Source of the DNA: Thermoleophilales bacterium
GTDB lineage: Bacteria > Actinomycetota > Thermoleophilia > Solirubrobacterales > 70-9
Assembly (NCBI GenBank): GCA_020636895.1
Contig: JACJWZ010000002.1
Coordinates: 434,001-498,000, forward strand
Length of the DNA: 64,000 bases
Direction: 5' to 3'
The translations under genes and the position numbers were made by a program. Below, piece after piece: positions 25,033-34,883 of the stretch. The notes beneath the pieces are model-generated. The model made no database searches. It saw nothing but the letters and a program-made list of their open reading frames with translations, and was not told the origin of the DNA. Every line of letters begins with the position of its first letter. The first letter of the stretch is position 1.

Positions 25033-25962
25033 TCAGCCCAGCAAATTGCGCAGATCCGAGCAGACCGAATCGACCGCGCTCGAGGCCGTCGCGCTGACCG
25101 CCCCGAGGGCCAGGAACCCGTGGATGAGGCTGTCGAACCGCGTGCGGACCACCGGCACCCCGGCCTCCTCGAGCGCGTCCGCGTACGCCTCGCCGTCGTC
25201 GAGCAGCGGATCGAGCTCAGCGGTGACGACGACCGCGGGCGGCAGCCCGGTCAGATCCCCGAGCCGCGGGGATGCCTTCGGATCGGCCTCGTCAACCGCG
25301 TCGGCGATGTAGTTGTCGCGGAACCACTCCATGTCGTCGCGGGTCAGGAAGAAGCCCTCGCCGTTGCGTTCGAGCGACGGATGCTCGGCGGTGAAGTCGG
25401 TGACCGGGTAGATCAGGATCTGGCCCTTGATCGGCGGGGATGCGTCCCGGTGCGCCTGCGCGGCGACGGCCGCGAGGTTGCCGCCGGCGCTGTCGCCGCC
25501 GACCCCGATCGCCGCGGGATCGCCGCCGAGCTCGTCCGCGTGGTCGAGCGCCCAGCGGGTCGCTGCGATCGCGTCGTCGGCCGCCGCCGGGAACTTGCTC
25601 TCGGGACCGAGTCGGTACTCGACGCTGAGCACCGCGACGCCCGCCCCGGCGCAGATGATCCGGCACTGACCGTCGTAGCTCGCGACATCGCCGATCGTGA
25701 AGCCGCCGCCGTGGAAGAAGACGAGGGTCGGCACCGGTAGCTCGGCGCCGGCGGGCAGGTAGAGGCGAGCGGGGAGCTTGCCCGCCCCGCCGTCCACCTC
25801 GAGGTCGCTGACGGAGGCGACCTCCGGCGGCGGCGCGAACGCGCCCGCCAGGGCGGTGAGCTGGGCAAACGCCTCGCGCGCCTGCTGCGGCGTGCCCGCC
25901 GACATCGGAGGCATGGCGTTGACCTGCTGCAGCAGGGGCTCGAGGGCGGGATCCAGCGGCAC
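25033..25962 (-). CDS. Alpha/beta hydrolase, hormone-sensitive lipase (HSL) family, 309 aa
   Basis: HSL/Aes-type carboxylesterase: HGGGFTIGD oxyanion motif, nucleophile GDSAGGN, acid in AELDPLLDDGEAYAD and catalytic His in LIHGFLAL. The N-terminal cap helix region is present and there is no signal peptide. The GTG start at 25962 is preceded by AAGGAG at 9-nt spacing. It follows the YCII gene by 14 bp and is probably co-transcribed with it. Short-chain acyl esters are the usual substrates. Confidence 0.9.
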   Translation of the reverse strand: MPLDPALEPLLQQVNAMPPMSAGTPQQAREAFAQLTALAGAFAPPPEVASVSDLEVDGGAGKLPARLYLPAGAELPVPTLVFFHGGGFTIGDVASYDGQCRIICAGAGVAVLSVEYRLGPESKFPAAADDAIAATRWALDHADELGGDPAAIGVGGDSAGGNLAAVAAQAHRDASPPIKGQILIYPVTDFTAEHPSLERNGEGFFLTRDDMEWFRDNYIADAVDEADPKASPRLGDLTGLPPAVVVTAELDPLLDDGEAYADALEEAGVPVVRTRFDSLIHGFLALGAVSATASSAVDSVCSDLRNLLG

Positions 25963-25976
25963 GGCTCTTGTCTCCT

Positions 25977-26273
25977 TCAGCGCAGCTCGTCGAATTGGCG
26001 ATGCGCGACGACGGCCCAGGGCTCGATCCGCGAGGAGGCGATCAGGCCGGCGGCCCCGTAGGGGTCGGCGGCGGCGAACGCCTCGGCCTCGGCGGCCTCG
26101 CCCTCGAAGACGAATAGACCACCGCTCGGCGGGTCGCCGACGGCGCCGGCGAGCACGAGCCCGCGCTCGTCGCTCCAGCGGCGGATGTGCTCGAGGTGCG
26201 CCTCGCGGTGCGGCTTGCGCAGCTCGAGAATGTCGTCGACGTACTCGTAGGTGAGGATCGTCAGGGTCGCCAT
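25977..26273 (-). CDS. YCII-domain protein (YciI-like), 98 aa
   Basis: Small ferredoxin-fold protein of the YCII family: LTILTYEYVDD at the start, HLEHIRRWSDERGLVLAGAVGDPPSGGLFVFEG in the middle and the family motif DPYGAAGLI near residues 73-81, with His/Asp positions of the presumed active site. The ATG at 26273 is chosen over a start 15 bp upstream since it opens on the first strand. YCII proteins have no firm biochemical role; some act in chlorinated-aromatic pathways. It probably forms an operon with the adjacent esterase. Confidence 0.82.
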   Translation of the reverse strand: MATLTILTYEYVDDILELRKPHREAHLEHIRRWSDERGLVLAGAVGDPPSGGLFVFEGEAAEAEAFAAADPYGAAGLIASSRIEPWAVVAHRQFDELR

Positions 26274-26318
26274 CGCGCCGACGATCATGCCAGCCCGACG
26301 GCGCCGCTACAGCCGCCG

Positions 26319-27293
26319 CTACGACACCGGGAGCTCACGGACCACGTCGCGAGCCGGCCTGTCGTCGCGCAGCCCCCTGTAGACCGGATGGCGCATCGTG
26401 CCCGTATCGGTCCACTCGGCGAACCCGACCTCGGCGACCAGCTCCGGTTCGACGAAGATCGCGGCCCGCTCCGGCTGGCGTCCGGCAAAGGGGCTCAGCT
26501 CACGGCGCAGAGGCTCCAGCAGCTTCAGAAGCCGGCGCAGCTCGGCGTCGCTGAAGCCGGTTCCCACCTTGCCCGCGAAGCGCAGCTCGTCCCCTTCCCA
26601 GTAACCGACCAGCAGCGCCCCGAGCGTGTCGGAGCGCCGGCCCTTCCCCGGTAGCCAACCGCCGATCACGACCTCCTGGCCGACCGTGTTCTTGACCTTG
26701 ATCCAATCGCGCCCGCGCCTGCCGGGCTTGTAGACGGAGTCGAGGCGCTTGCCGACGACCCCCTCCAGTCCCTGCGCGCTCGTCAGCTCGAGCAACGCGG
26801 CACCGTCGCCGCGGTGGTAGGCGGGCGTCCGCCAATGGTCTCCGTCGAGGCCGAGCGCCTCGAGCCGCTCGCGCCGCTCCGTGTATGGCAACGCGAGCAG
26901 GGACTCGCCGTCGAGGCCGAGGAGGTCGAAGACGACGTAGGTGACCGGCACCTCGCGGCTCAGCCGCCGCACCTGCCCATCGTCACGGACGTGCATCCGC
27001 TGCTGCAGGCGCTGGAAGCTCGGGTGCCCAGCCTCGTCGAAGGCGACCACCTCCCCGTCGAGCACCGCCTCGCGCCCGCCGAGCCCCGCGGTGATCGCGC
27101 CCAGCTCGGGATAGGCCGCGGTGATGTCCCGGCCCGTGCGCGAGACGAGCCGGAGCCCTTGCGCTCCGCAGTGGGCGATAGCGCGGACCCCGTCCCACTT
27201 GATCTCGAAGCCCCACCCCTCGTCGTCAGCGGGCAGCTCCGCGAGCCGCGCCTTCATCGGCTCGATCCTCCGGAGCTCGTTCGCCTCCGCCAT
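26319..27293 (-). CDS. ATP-dependent DNA ligase (LigD ligase-domain / LigC type), 324 aa
   Basis: Joins DNA nicks with ATP. The adenylated lysine is K32 in FEIKWDGVR (motif I); RTGRDIT, LDGEVVAFD (motif III), GLEGVVGKRLDS (motif IV) and DWIKVKN (motif V) follow, then an OB domain with GALLVGYWEG and FAGKVGTGF. Length fits a stand-alone ligase with no polymerase or nuclease module. A LigD-type polymerase domain is encoded separately at about 49985-50893, so the end-joining functions are split between loci. No Ku gene is visible in the window. Confidence 0.9.
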   Translation of the reverse strand: MAEANELRRIEPMKARLAELPADDEGWGFEIKWDGVRAIAHCGAQGLRLVSRTGRDITAAYPELGAITAGLGGREAVLDGEVVAFDEAGHPSFQRLQQRMHVRDDGQVRRLSREVPVTYVVFDLLGLDGESLLALPYTERRERLEALGLDGDHWRTPAYHRGDGAALLELTSAQGLEGVVGKRLDSVYKPGRRGRDWIKVKNTVGQEVVIGGWLPGKGRRSDTLGALLVGYWEGDELRFAGKVGTGFSDAELRRLLKLLEPLRRELSPFAGRQPERAAIFVEPELVAEVGFAEWTDTGTMRHPVYRGLRDDRPARDVVRELPVS

Positions 27294-27374
27294 GCAGGGT
27301 CATATACCTACCCGCCGGGGCCGGCGATCACTCGGCGATCGAGGCGACGTTCGTGTGGCATGAGCGGAGGAAGG

Positions 27375-27426
27375 CGCCGAACGTCGACCGTGCAGGGCTA
27401 TACGGGGTGGAAATCGACGTTCGGCG
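27375..27426. repeat. 52-bp interspersed palindromic element, copy 3 (inverted)
   Basis: CGCCGAACGT (27375-27384) and ACGTTCGGCG (27417-27426) bracket GGGCTATACGGGGTGGAAATC, the reverse complement of the interior of copy 1. It lies between the ligase start and the NudC stop, 12 bp from the latter. Confidence 0.85.
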
Positions 27427-27438
27427 AGGGCGGACGAG

Positions 27439-28404
27439 CTACGCGGGGTCGGCCGCCCGCTCCAGCCACTCCTCGACCAGGCGTCGAGCGATCGCCGTCC
27501 GCGGCGGTAGCTGCAGCCCGTCGCTCGGCGCATCCGAGGTCCAGTCGTCCTCGTGACGGGCGGCCTCGGCGACCTCCTCTCGCGAGAACCAGCGGACGTC
27601 CTCCAGCTCCGGGTCGCTGCCTCCGATCTCGCCCGCCCTCCAAGGCGCAATGAAGCCCAGCATCAGCGAGGCAGGGAAGGGCCACGGCTGCGAGCTCACG
27701 TACGCGGGCGGCTCGATCTCGACACCCGCCTCCTCCAGCACCTCGCGGGCGACCGCCTCTTCGAGGCTCTCACCCGGGGAGACGAACCCTGCGAGCGCCG
27801 AGTAGCGGAGCTCCGGCCAGTTGCCGCGACGGCCGAGGAGCGCGCCCTCGGGGCCGACGACGAGCATGATCACGACGGGATCCGTGCGCGGGTGGTGCTG
27901 TGTCCGGCAGCGTGGGCAGGCCCGCACCATGCCGCCCTCGGCGAGCTCCGTCGCGGCGCCGCAGTTCGCGCAGTACCGGTGGGCGCGATGCCAGTTCAGG
28001 AGCGCGACCGCGTAGGCGGCGAGCCCGCTTTCGGCTGCGGGCAACGCCGCGGCGGCCTCGCGGATCCCGAGCCATCCCTCCGGCCCATCGCCCGGGGAGA
28101 TGTCGCGCGGGCCGGCGGCGCCGACCAGACGCGGGCGCTTCGCCCTGGGAGGCGGATCGGCGTCGATCACCCACAGTGGTCCCTCGTCGTCGTCGCCGAG
28201 CAGCACGGCCTCCGGCTCGTCGCCGAGATCGGCGAGCGGGACGCGGAGGAGCGAAACGGCGCCACCCCGGAGCCCGGCGTCGCCGCCGATCAGGACTCGT
28301 GCCCGAGGGTCGGAGCGCCGCGCCTCGACCCAGGCCGGGTCGGTCCGGCGCCCGTCGCCGGCGCGGTCGAGCTCGGCCCCGGTGAACGCGTTCGGCTCCG
28401 TCAT
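27439..28404 (-). CDS. nudC: NADH pyrophosphatase / NAD-capped RNA hydrolase NudC, 321 aa
   Basis: Nudix hydrolase that cleaves NAD(H) and decaps NAD-RNA. A four-cysteine zinc site (C145, C148, C163, C166 in YCANCG and CPRC), a Nudix box over residues 206-228 (GFVSPGESLEEAVAREVLEEAG) and the NudC-specific SQPWPFP motif follow an N-terminal beta domain. Length is standard. It is divergent from the DUF3159 gene by 38 bp and has the 52-bp repeat just downstream of its stop. Confidence 0.93.
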   Translation of the reverse strand: MTEPNAFTGAELDRAGDGRRTDPAWVEARRSDPRARVLIGGDAGLRGGAVSLLRVPLADLGDEPEAVLLGDDDEGPLWVIDADPPPRAKRPRLVGAAGPRDISPGDGPEGWLGIREAAAALPAAESGLAAYAVALLNWHRAHRYCANCGAATELAEGGMVRACPRCRTQHHPRTDPVVIMLVVGPEGALLGRRGNWPELRYSALAGFVSPGESLEEAVAREVLEEAGVEIEPPAYVSSQPWPFPASLMLGFIAPWRAGEIGGSDPELEDVRWFSREEVAEAARHEDDWTSDAPSDGLQLPPRTAIARRLVEEWLERAADPA

Positions 28405-28442
28405 CGCGCCAAGCCTACGCCCGCCCCACCTACACTCGCCCG

Positions 28443-29120
28443 ATGGACGGGCTCCCCGAGCGCAAGGTCCCGACCTCCATGCAGGAGGCGGTCGGCGGGT
28501 GGCTCGGCATCGCCGAGTCGACGCTCCCGTTCCTCGTCTTCACCGGCGTCTGGGCGGCGTCGGGGCGCGACATCATGCTCGGCGGGATCGCAGCGGTCAG
28601 CCTGACCGCGGTCCTGGCGGCGATCCGCATCGCCCGCCGTCAGACCGTCCAATTCGCGCTCTCGGGGGTGCTCGGGATCGCCTTCGGCGCCTTCGTCGCG
28701 AACCGCACCGGCCGCGCCGAGGACTTCTTCCTGCCGGGGATCCTCATCAACGCGGGCTCCGCGATCGTGTACCTGACCTCGATCGCGATCCGCAAGCCGC
28801 TGCTCGGTCTGATCGTCTCGACCCTCACCGGCGGCGGACGCAGCTGGTACCAGGATCCGGAGGAGCGACGGCTCTACACGAAGGCGAGCTGGATCTGGGT
28901 CGGCCTCTTCTGCTTCCGCCTCTCGATCCAGCTCCCGCTCTACCTGAGCGGCGCGGTCGGTCCGCTCGCCGTCGCGCGGGTGATCACGGGCCTGCCGCTC
29001 TTCGCGCTCGGGCTCTGGCTCTCCTACCTGCTGCTGCGGCCGGTACTCGGACCGATCGTCGAGCGGGATGGCGAAGCCGAGGCCGAGACGGAAGCCGAGG
29101 CCGAGCCCGGGGCCTCTTGA
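28443..29120 (+). CDS. DUF3159-family membrane protein, 225 aa
   Basis: Integral membrane protein with five or six hydrophobic segments, conserved in actinobacteria as DUF3159. Seen are AVGGWLGIAESTLPFLVF, the family strip GRSWYQDPEERRLYTKASW (about residues 134-152) and an acidic tail of EAEAETEAEAEPG. Function is unknown; some relatives sit beside dUTPase or potassium-uptake genes, which is not the case here. It overlaps the next gene (TTGA), so it is coupled to the EamA transporter. Confidence 0.85.
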   Translation: MDGLPERKVPTSMQEAVGGWLGIAESTLPFLVFTGVWAASGRDIMLGGIAAVSLTAVLAAIRIARRQTVQFALSGVLGIAFGAFVANRTGRAEDFFLPGILINAGSAIVYLTSIAIRKPLLGLIVSTLTGGGRSWYQDPEERRLYTKASWIWVGLFCFRLSIQLPLYLSGAVGPLAVARVITGLPLFALGLWLSYLLLRPVLGPIVERDGEAEAETEAEAEPGAS

Positions 29121-30055
29121 ACGCCCGCGCCTGGACGCTCTTCGGGATCGTCTCGGTTCTCTGGGGCATCCCCTACCTCTTCATCTCGATCGCCGTCAAC
29201 GACGGGATCCCGCCCGCGTTCCTCGCCTGGGTCCGGGTCGTGCTCGGCGCCTGCATCCTGCTCCCGCTCGCATGGCACGCCGGTGTCCTCGGCTCCCTGC
29301 GGGGGCGCGGGCGCTGGCTCATCGCGTTCGGCGTGGCCGAGATCGTCATCCCCTTCCCCCTGATCGCCGCGGGAGAGCAGCACGTGAGCTCATCGGTCGC
29401 GGCGATCCTGATCGCGGCGACGCCGCTGATGGTCGCGACGCTGGCGATCCGCTTCGACCACGAGGAGCGGGCTGTGGGCAGCCGCCTCGTCGGGCTCTTC
29501 GTCGGATTGGCCGGCGTGATCTGCCTGGTCGGGATCGACATCGCAGGCAACGGCGACGAGCTGCTCGGCGCCGCCGCGATCCTCGTCGCCGGTCTCGGCT
29601 ACGCCATCGGGCCGATGCTCCTCAAGCACAAGTTCGCCGGGGTCGAGCCGCTGGCGACGATGCCGGGCGCCCTCGTCGTCGCCTCGATCGCCCTCGCGCC
29701 GCTCGCCGCCGCCGACCTGCCCGAGAGCTCGGCGCTGACCGGGGAGGCGGTGGCGTCGCTGGCAGTGCTCGGCGTCGTCTGCACCGCCGCCGCGTTCATC
29801 GCTTTCGGCAAGCTGATCGCCACCATCGGACCGGGGCGTGCGCTCGTCATCACCTACGTCAATCCGCTCGTCGCGGTGATCGCGGGCATCGTGGTCCTCG
29901 GCGAGGAACCTGGTCCGGGGGCGATCGCGGGCCTCCTGCTGATCCTCCTCGGCTCCTACCTGGCGACCGGCGGCGGGCTGCCGCCCGGAGGGAAACGGCG
30001 ACGCGCCCCCGGCGCCGAGGCGGCGCCGGGCGCGGCGAAACCGGGCCCCGCTTAG
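29117..30055 (+). CDS. EamA/DMT-superfamily transporter, 312 aa
   Basis: Ten predicted membrane helices in two EamA repeats (about residues 5-135 and 145-290), with typical VLWGIPYLFISIAV and ITYVNPLVAVIAGIVVLGE. The start is TTG 29117, overlapping the DUF3159 stop; the frame is open much further upstream but that part overlaps DUF3159 and NudC. The tail is basic and Pro/Ala-rich, and its DNA holds a 9-bp GC hairpin (30008-30030). It is probably an exporter of amino acids or other metabolites; substrate unknown. Confidence 0.88.
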   Translation: MNARAWTLFGIVSVLWGIPYLFISIAVNDGIPPAFLAWVRVVLGACILLPLAWHAGVLGSLRGRGRWLIAFGVAEIVIPFPLIAAGEQHVSSSVAAILIAATPLMVATLAIRFDHEERAVGSRLVGLFVGLAGVICLVGIDIAGNGDELLGAAAILVAGLGYAIGPMLLKHKFAGVEPLATMPGALVVASIALAPLAAADLPESSALTGEAVASLAVLGVVCTAAAFIAFGKLIATIGPGRALVITYVNPLVAVIAGIVVLGEEPGPGAIAGLLLILLGSYLATGGGLPPGGKRRRAPGAEAAPGAAKPGPA

Positions 30056-30070
30056 GGACCCGGCCCGCGG

Positions 30071-31192
30071 CTACTTGCCGCGCGGGACGTGGACCTTGCG
30101 CGTGGACGTCTCGACGTTGCCGGCGCCGTCCTCGAGCACCGCCTTCAGCGTCGCCTTGCCGGCGTCGATCCGCTTCGGCACCCGCAGCTCTACCTCGTGG
30201 CGACCCTTGCGGACGGTCCCCTTCCCGCGCAGGATCGCCTTGCCCTTGCGGATCAGGCGCAGCTTCACGTCGACCTTCTCGTCGGCCTTCAGCTTCGCGA
30301 CGAGCACCCGGCGCCCGTCCTTGTCCGTCTTGACCCTGGCGCTGACCAGCTCGGCCTCGACCTCGTCCGTCTCCGACGCGCCGCCTCCCGTCCCGCCTCC
30401 ACCGCCGCCGGAGCCGCCGGGGTTGTCGGAAGTGGCCGGCAGTCCGGTGAGCCCGACGGTGATCTCACCCGAGTAGCCGGCGCCGGTGCTCCCGGTGACC
30501 GGGACGAGCACCTCGGTGTCGTTCCCGTAGATGTTGTCGCCGCTGTTGAGGGTGTCCGGCGTGCCCTTGTAGCCCGACGTCGCCTGTACGGCGTTGTCAA
30601 CCGCCTGGTCGAAGAAGAACTGCGAGGTGAACTCGTAGGTCGTCGAGTTGCCGTCGAAGGCGCGCACCTTGAAGTGGATGTGCACCGTGCGCCCGCTGTA
30701 CCAGCCGGGGAAGATCGTCTGGAACGTGACCTGCCCGTTGGAGTCGGTCACCTGGTAGCCGCGCAGGAAGTCATGGCCCAGGCCGGCTCCCGATACGTCC
30801 GAGTAGACGCCGGCGGCGTTGCAGTGCCAGATGTCGACGACCAGGCCCTCGCCGACCGCGCAGCCGTCGTCCTGGCCGACCACGTTGACCTTCAGCTCGA
30901 GCGGCACCCCGGACTGGATGTTGGAGCCGTCGGAGTCGGACTTGATGTTGCTGCGCTCGAGCAGCTCGTCGACGAAGTACGGACCCTCCGTCTTGGCGGG
31001 CGTGAGCACGCACGACGCGGCGATCGCCTCGCTCGTCGAACCGCTGAACAGGGCCAGCGGGCCCCGGGTGAGTGCGTAGGCCACTCCGGCCGCACCGGCG
31101 GCCCCGATGCTCTGCCGCCGCGTCATCCGGATGCCGGGCTCGGCGGGGACGACCCCCTTCGATACGCCGGCGTAGTGATCGGTCTCGCACAT
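30071..31192 (-). CDS. Exported intradiol ring-cleavage dioxygenase-like protein, 373 aa
   Basis: Non-haem Fe(III) intradiol dioxygenase fold (protocatechuate 3,4-dioxygenase type). All four iron ligands are present: Y130 (HCNAAGVY), Y165 (FPGWYSG), H171 and H173 (VHIHFKV). A Tat-type signal (TRRQSIGAAGAAGVAYAL) at residues 24-41 predicts export of the folded metalloprotein. After a Gly-rich linker (about 258-272) comes an Ig-like beta domain (VKLRLIRKGKAILRGKG). GGAAGGAAG 8 nt upstream supports the ATG at 31192. It may act on extracellular aromatic polymers; it is divergent from the lipase-like gene. Confidence 0.88.
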   Translation of the reverse strand: MCETDHYAGVSKGVVPAEPGIRMTRRQSIGAAGAAGVAYALTRGPLALFSGSTSEAIAASCVLTPAKTEGPYFVDELLERSNIKSDSDGSNIQSGVPLELKVNVVGQDDGCAVGEGLVVDIWHCNAAGVYSDVSGAGLGHDFLRGYQVTDSNGQVTFQTIFPGWYSGRTVHIHFKVRAFDGNSTTYEFTSQFFFDQAVDNAVQATSGYKGTPDTLNSGDNIYGNDTEVLVPVTGSTGAGYSGEITVGLTGLPATSDNPGGSGGGGGGTGGGASETDEVEAELVSARVKTDKDGRRVLVAKLKADEKVDVKLRLIRKGKAILRGKGTVRKGRHEVELRVPKRIDAGKATLKAVLEDGAGNVETSTRKVHVPRGK

Positions 31193-31271
31193 GTGCTCGT
31201 CTTCCTTCCGTTCGAAAGCTGCTGTCAGGGAGTAGACACCGGATGGACCGCGGAATCACGCGCTGAGACGA

Positions 31272-31291
31272 TCTCTCAGGGTTCTCTCAGG
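31272..31291. promoter_or_regulatory. Direct repeat TCTCTCAGG x2, candidate response-regulator site
   Basis: TCTCTCAGG occurs at 31272-31280 and 31283-31291, an 11-bp period typical of OmpR/PhoP-family binding sites. It lies in the 180-bp divergent region between the dioxygenase (start 31192) and the lipase-like gene (start 31373). Confidence 0.45.
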
Positions 31292-31372
31292 AACGCAACC
31301 GGGTGGGCTCGCCCCGCCTTCGGGCTAGAGTTCGCCGCCGTTCCGGAGACAAGTGACCAAGAGGAGAGAAAC

Positions 31373-32596
31373 TTGAACCCCGTCGCCCCGCGCTCGCGCG
31401 CATCCCTCGTCGCCCTCGCGCTGGTCTGCGCCGCAGCTCTGCTCGCCCTCCTCGCGGGACCGGCGATCGCGAAGAAGCCGTCGAAGCCGGTCAAGGGCCC
31501 GGCGGGCGCGAAGTTCTACACGCCTCCGAAGCACTACCCGTCCAAGCACGGGTCGCTGATCTGGCAGCGCAAGGCGACCGGCATCACGCCGCTCCCGGGT
31601 GCGAAGAACAAGCTCGTCCTCTACACGACGCGGACGCTGGGCGGCGGCAAGGTCGTCGCCTCCGGGATCGTCAGCGTCCCCAAGGGCAAGGCCCCGAAGG
31701 GCGGCTGGCCGGTGATCAGCTACGCGCACGGGACGACGGGCGTCGCCGATGTCTGCGCTCCGACCCGGGCCCCCGCGGGAAGCCCGCAGGAGCCCTACGT
31801 CACCTACGTCAACCCACAGCTGCAGGACTGGATCGATGCCGGCTACGCGGTCGTCCGCACCGATTTCGCCGGGCTCGGGACCCCGGGGCCGCACGGCTAC
31901 CTCGTCGGGATCGACGAGGGCCACGCGGTGCTCGACATCGTCACCGCCGCGCGGACGCTGAACCGCGACCTCGGCAAGAAGTTCCTGATCGCGGGTCACT
32001 CCCAGGGTGGCCACGCGGCGCTGTTCGCGGCCGCCGAGGCAGCGAAGTACGGGAAGGGCCTGAAGCTCCGCGGAACCGTCGCCTACGCGCCGGCGTCCCA
32101 CATCGCCGAGCAGGAGTCGCTGCTGCCGGCCTTGACCTCCCCGAGCGGGCTGACCGCGCTGGCGACGCTGATCGTCTCGGGCGCCTCGACCGTCAGCGAC
32201 CAGATCCAGCCGAGCCAGGTGCTCTCCGACCAGGTGCTGCAGTTCTACCCGCAGGTCGACGAGACCTGCCTGCCGCAGCTCTCAGCGTCCGACAGCCTCG
32301 GCGGGATCCCGCCGTCGCAGCTCGAGCGCCCGGGTGCCGACCTGACCGCGCTGCGCGACGTGCTGCAGGACCAGAACCCGGCGATCGTGACGAAGGCGCC
32401 GATCCTGCTCGCCCAGGGGCTCGCCGACACGACCGTGTTCCCGTTCCTGACGAACTCGCTGAACGACGAGCTCGTCGCCAAGGGCAACCAGGTCGACTAC
32501 CAGACCTACCCCGACGTCGATCACAGCCAGGTCGTCGCCGCAGCCGAGGACCAGGCCATGGCGTTCTTCGAGCAGCGCCTGCCCTCCGGGAAGTAG
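31373..32596 (+). CDS. Exported alpha/beta hydrolase, secretory lipase-like, 407 aa
   Basis: The TTG at 31373 follows GAGGAGAG (31361-31368) and gives a signal peptide (ASLVALALVCAAALLALLAG). The mature part is an alpha/beta hydrolase: VISYAHGTTGVADVCAP, RTDFAGLGTPGPHGYL, nucleophile GHSQGG (S210), acid in QGLADTTVFP and His in YPDVDHSQVV. These features match secretory lipases and triacylglycerol-lipase-like proteins. Cys pairs suggest a disulfide outside the cell. The frame is open far upstream, but that region belongs to the divergent dioxygenase. Confidence 0.88.
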   Translation: MNPVAPRSRASLVALALVCAAALLALLAGPAIAKKPSKPVKGPAGAKFYTPPKHYPSKHGSLIWQRKATGITPLPGAKNKLVLYTTRTLGGGKVVASGIVSVPKGKAPKGGWPVISYAHGTTGVADVCAPTRAPAGSPQEPYVTYVNPQLQDWIDAGYAVVRTDFAGLGTPGPHGYLVGIDEGHAVLDIVTAARTLNRDLGKKFLIAGHSQGGHAALFAAAEAAKYGKGLKLRGTVAYAPASHIAEQESLLPALTSPSGLTALATLIVSGASTVSDQIQPSQVLSDQVLQFYPQVDETCLPQLSASDSLGGIPPSQLERPGADLTALRDVLQDQNPAIVTKAPILLAQGLADTTVFPFLTNSLNDELVAKGNQVDYQTYPDVDHSQVVAAAEDQAMAFFEQRLPSGK

Positions 32597-32640
32597 AGCC
32601 GGGGCGCCACCCACGGCGGGGCTCCTCGCGCCGGCGCCAC

Positions 32641-32738
32641 GGTGTTGCAACCGCGGCGCCGAACGTCGGCGGTGTCGCAACCACGGCGCCGAACGTTCAC
32701 GGTGAGGGGCTATACGGGGGCAAAATCGACGTTCGGCG
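32641..32738. repeat. 52-bp interspersed element, copy 4 (inverted), with extra left arm
   Basis: The full element is 32687-32738 with arms CGCCGAACGT / ACGTTCGGCG and interior GGGGCTATACGGGGG. Just before it, a 26-bp block (32641-32666, GGTGTTGCAACC…GCCGAACGT) is repeated with few changes at 32671-32696. It lies between the convergent lipase-like and ABC-F genes. Confidence 0.82.
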
Positions 32739-32793
32739 AAGTTGGTAGGCCAAGACCCAGGGCGCTCACTTCGGCGCTCGGCGAAGAGGGCGA

Positions 32794-32827
32794 CCCCCCG
32801 GGCTAGGCGCTCGCCTCGCCCCCCGGG

Positions 32828-32843
<16 letters not shown>
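32794..32843. repeat. Perfect 25-bp tandem duplication across the ABC-F stop codon
   Basis: The 25-bp unit (six C, then GGGCTAGGCGCTCGCCTCG) occurs at 32794-32818 and again at 32819-32843. The second unit contains the real TAG (32828-32830) and last codons of the ABC-F gene. It is probably a recent slippage event that leaves the protein unchanged. Confidence 0.85.
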
Positions 32844-34735
<1,892 letters not shown>

Positions 34736-34883
34736 CGGCGATTCCAGGCTACGGGTTCGAATCCGCAGGCCGGGCGCTTGAGATCGACGACCACCCTGCC
34801 GATAGGGGCGTATGGGACCGGGGTACATGGAGAACCCGGCGACCCGGCGTCGTCGGCGTCGCGGTCGAGGGCGGGCTCTCAGG

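Noticed and set aside
30008..30030. Strong 9-bp GC hairpin as terminator of the EamA gene
   Set aside because: It is inside the coding region, encoding a Pro/Gly/Ala tail, and has no T-tract.
34753..34764. GGGTTCGAATCC resembling a tRNA T-loop
   Set aside because: The T-stem has only two pairs and no acceptor, D or anticodon arm can be drawn on either strand; it is the 5' flank of the ABC-F gene.
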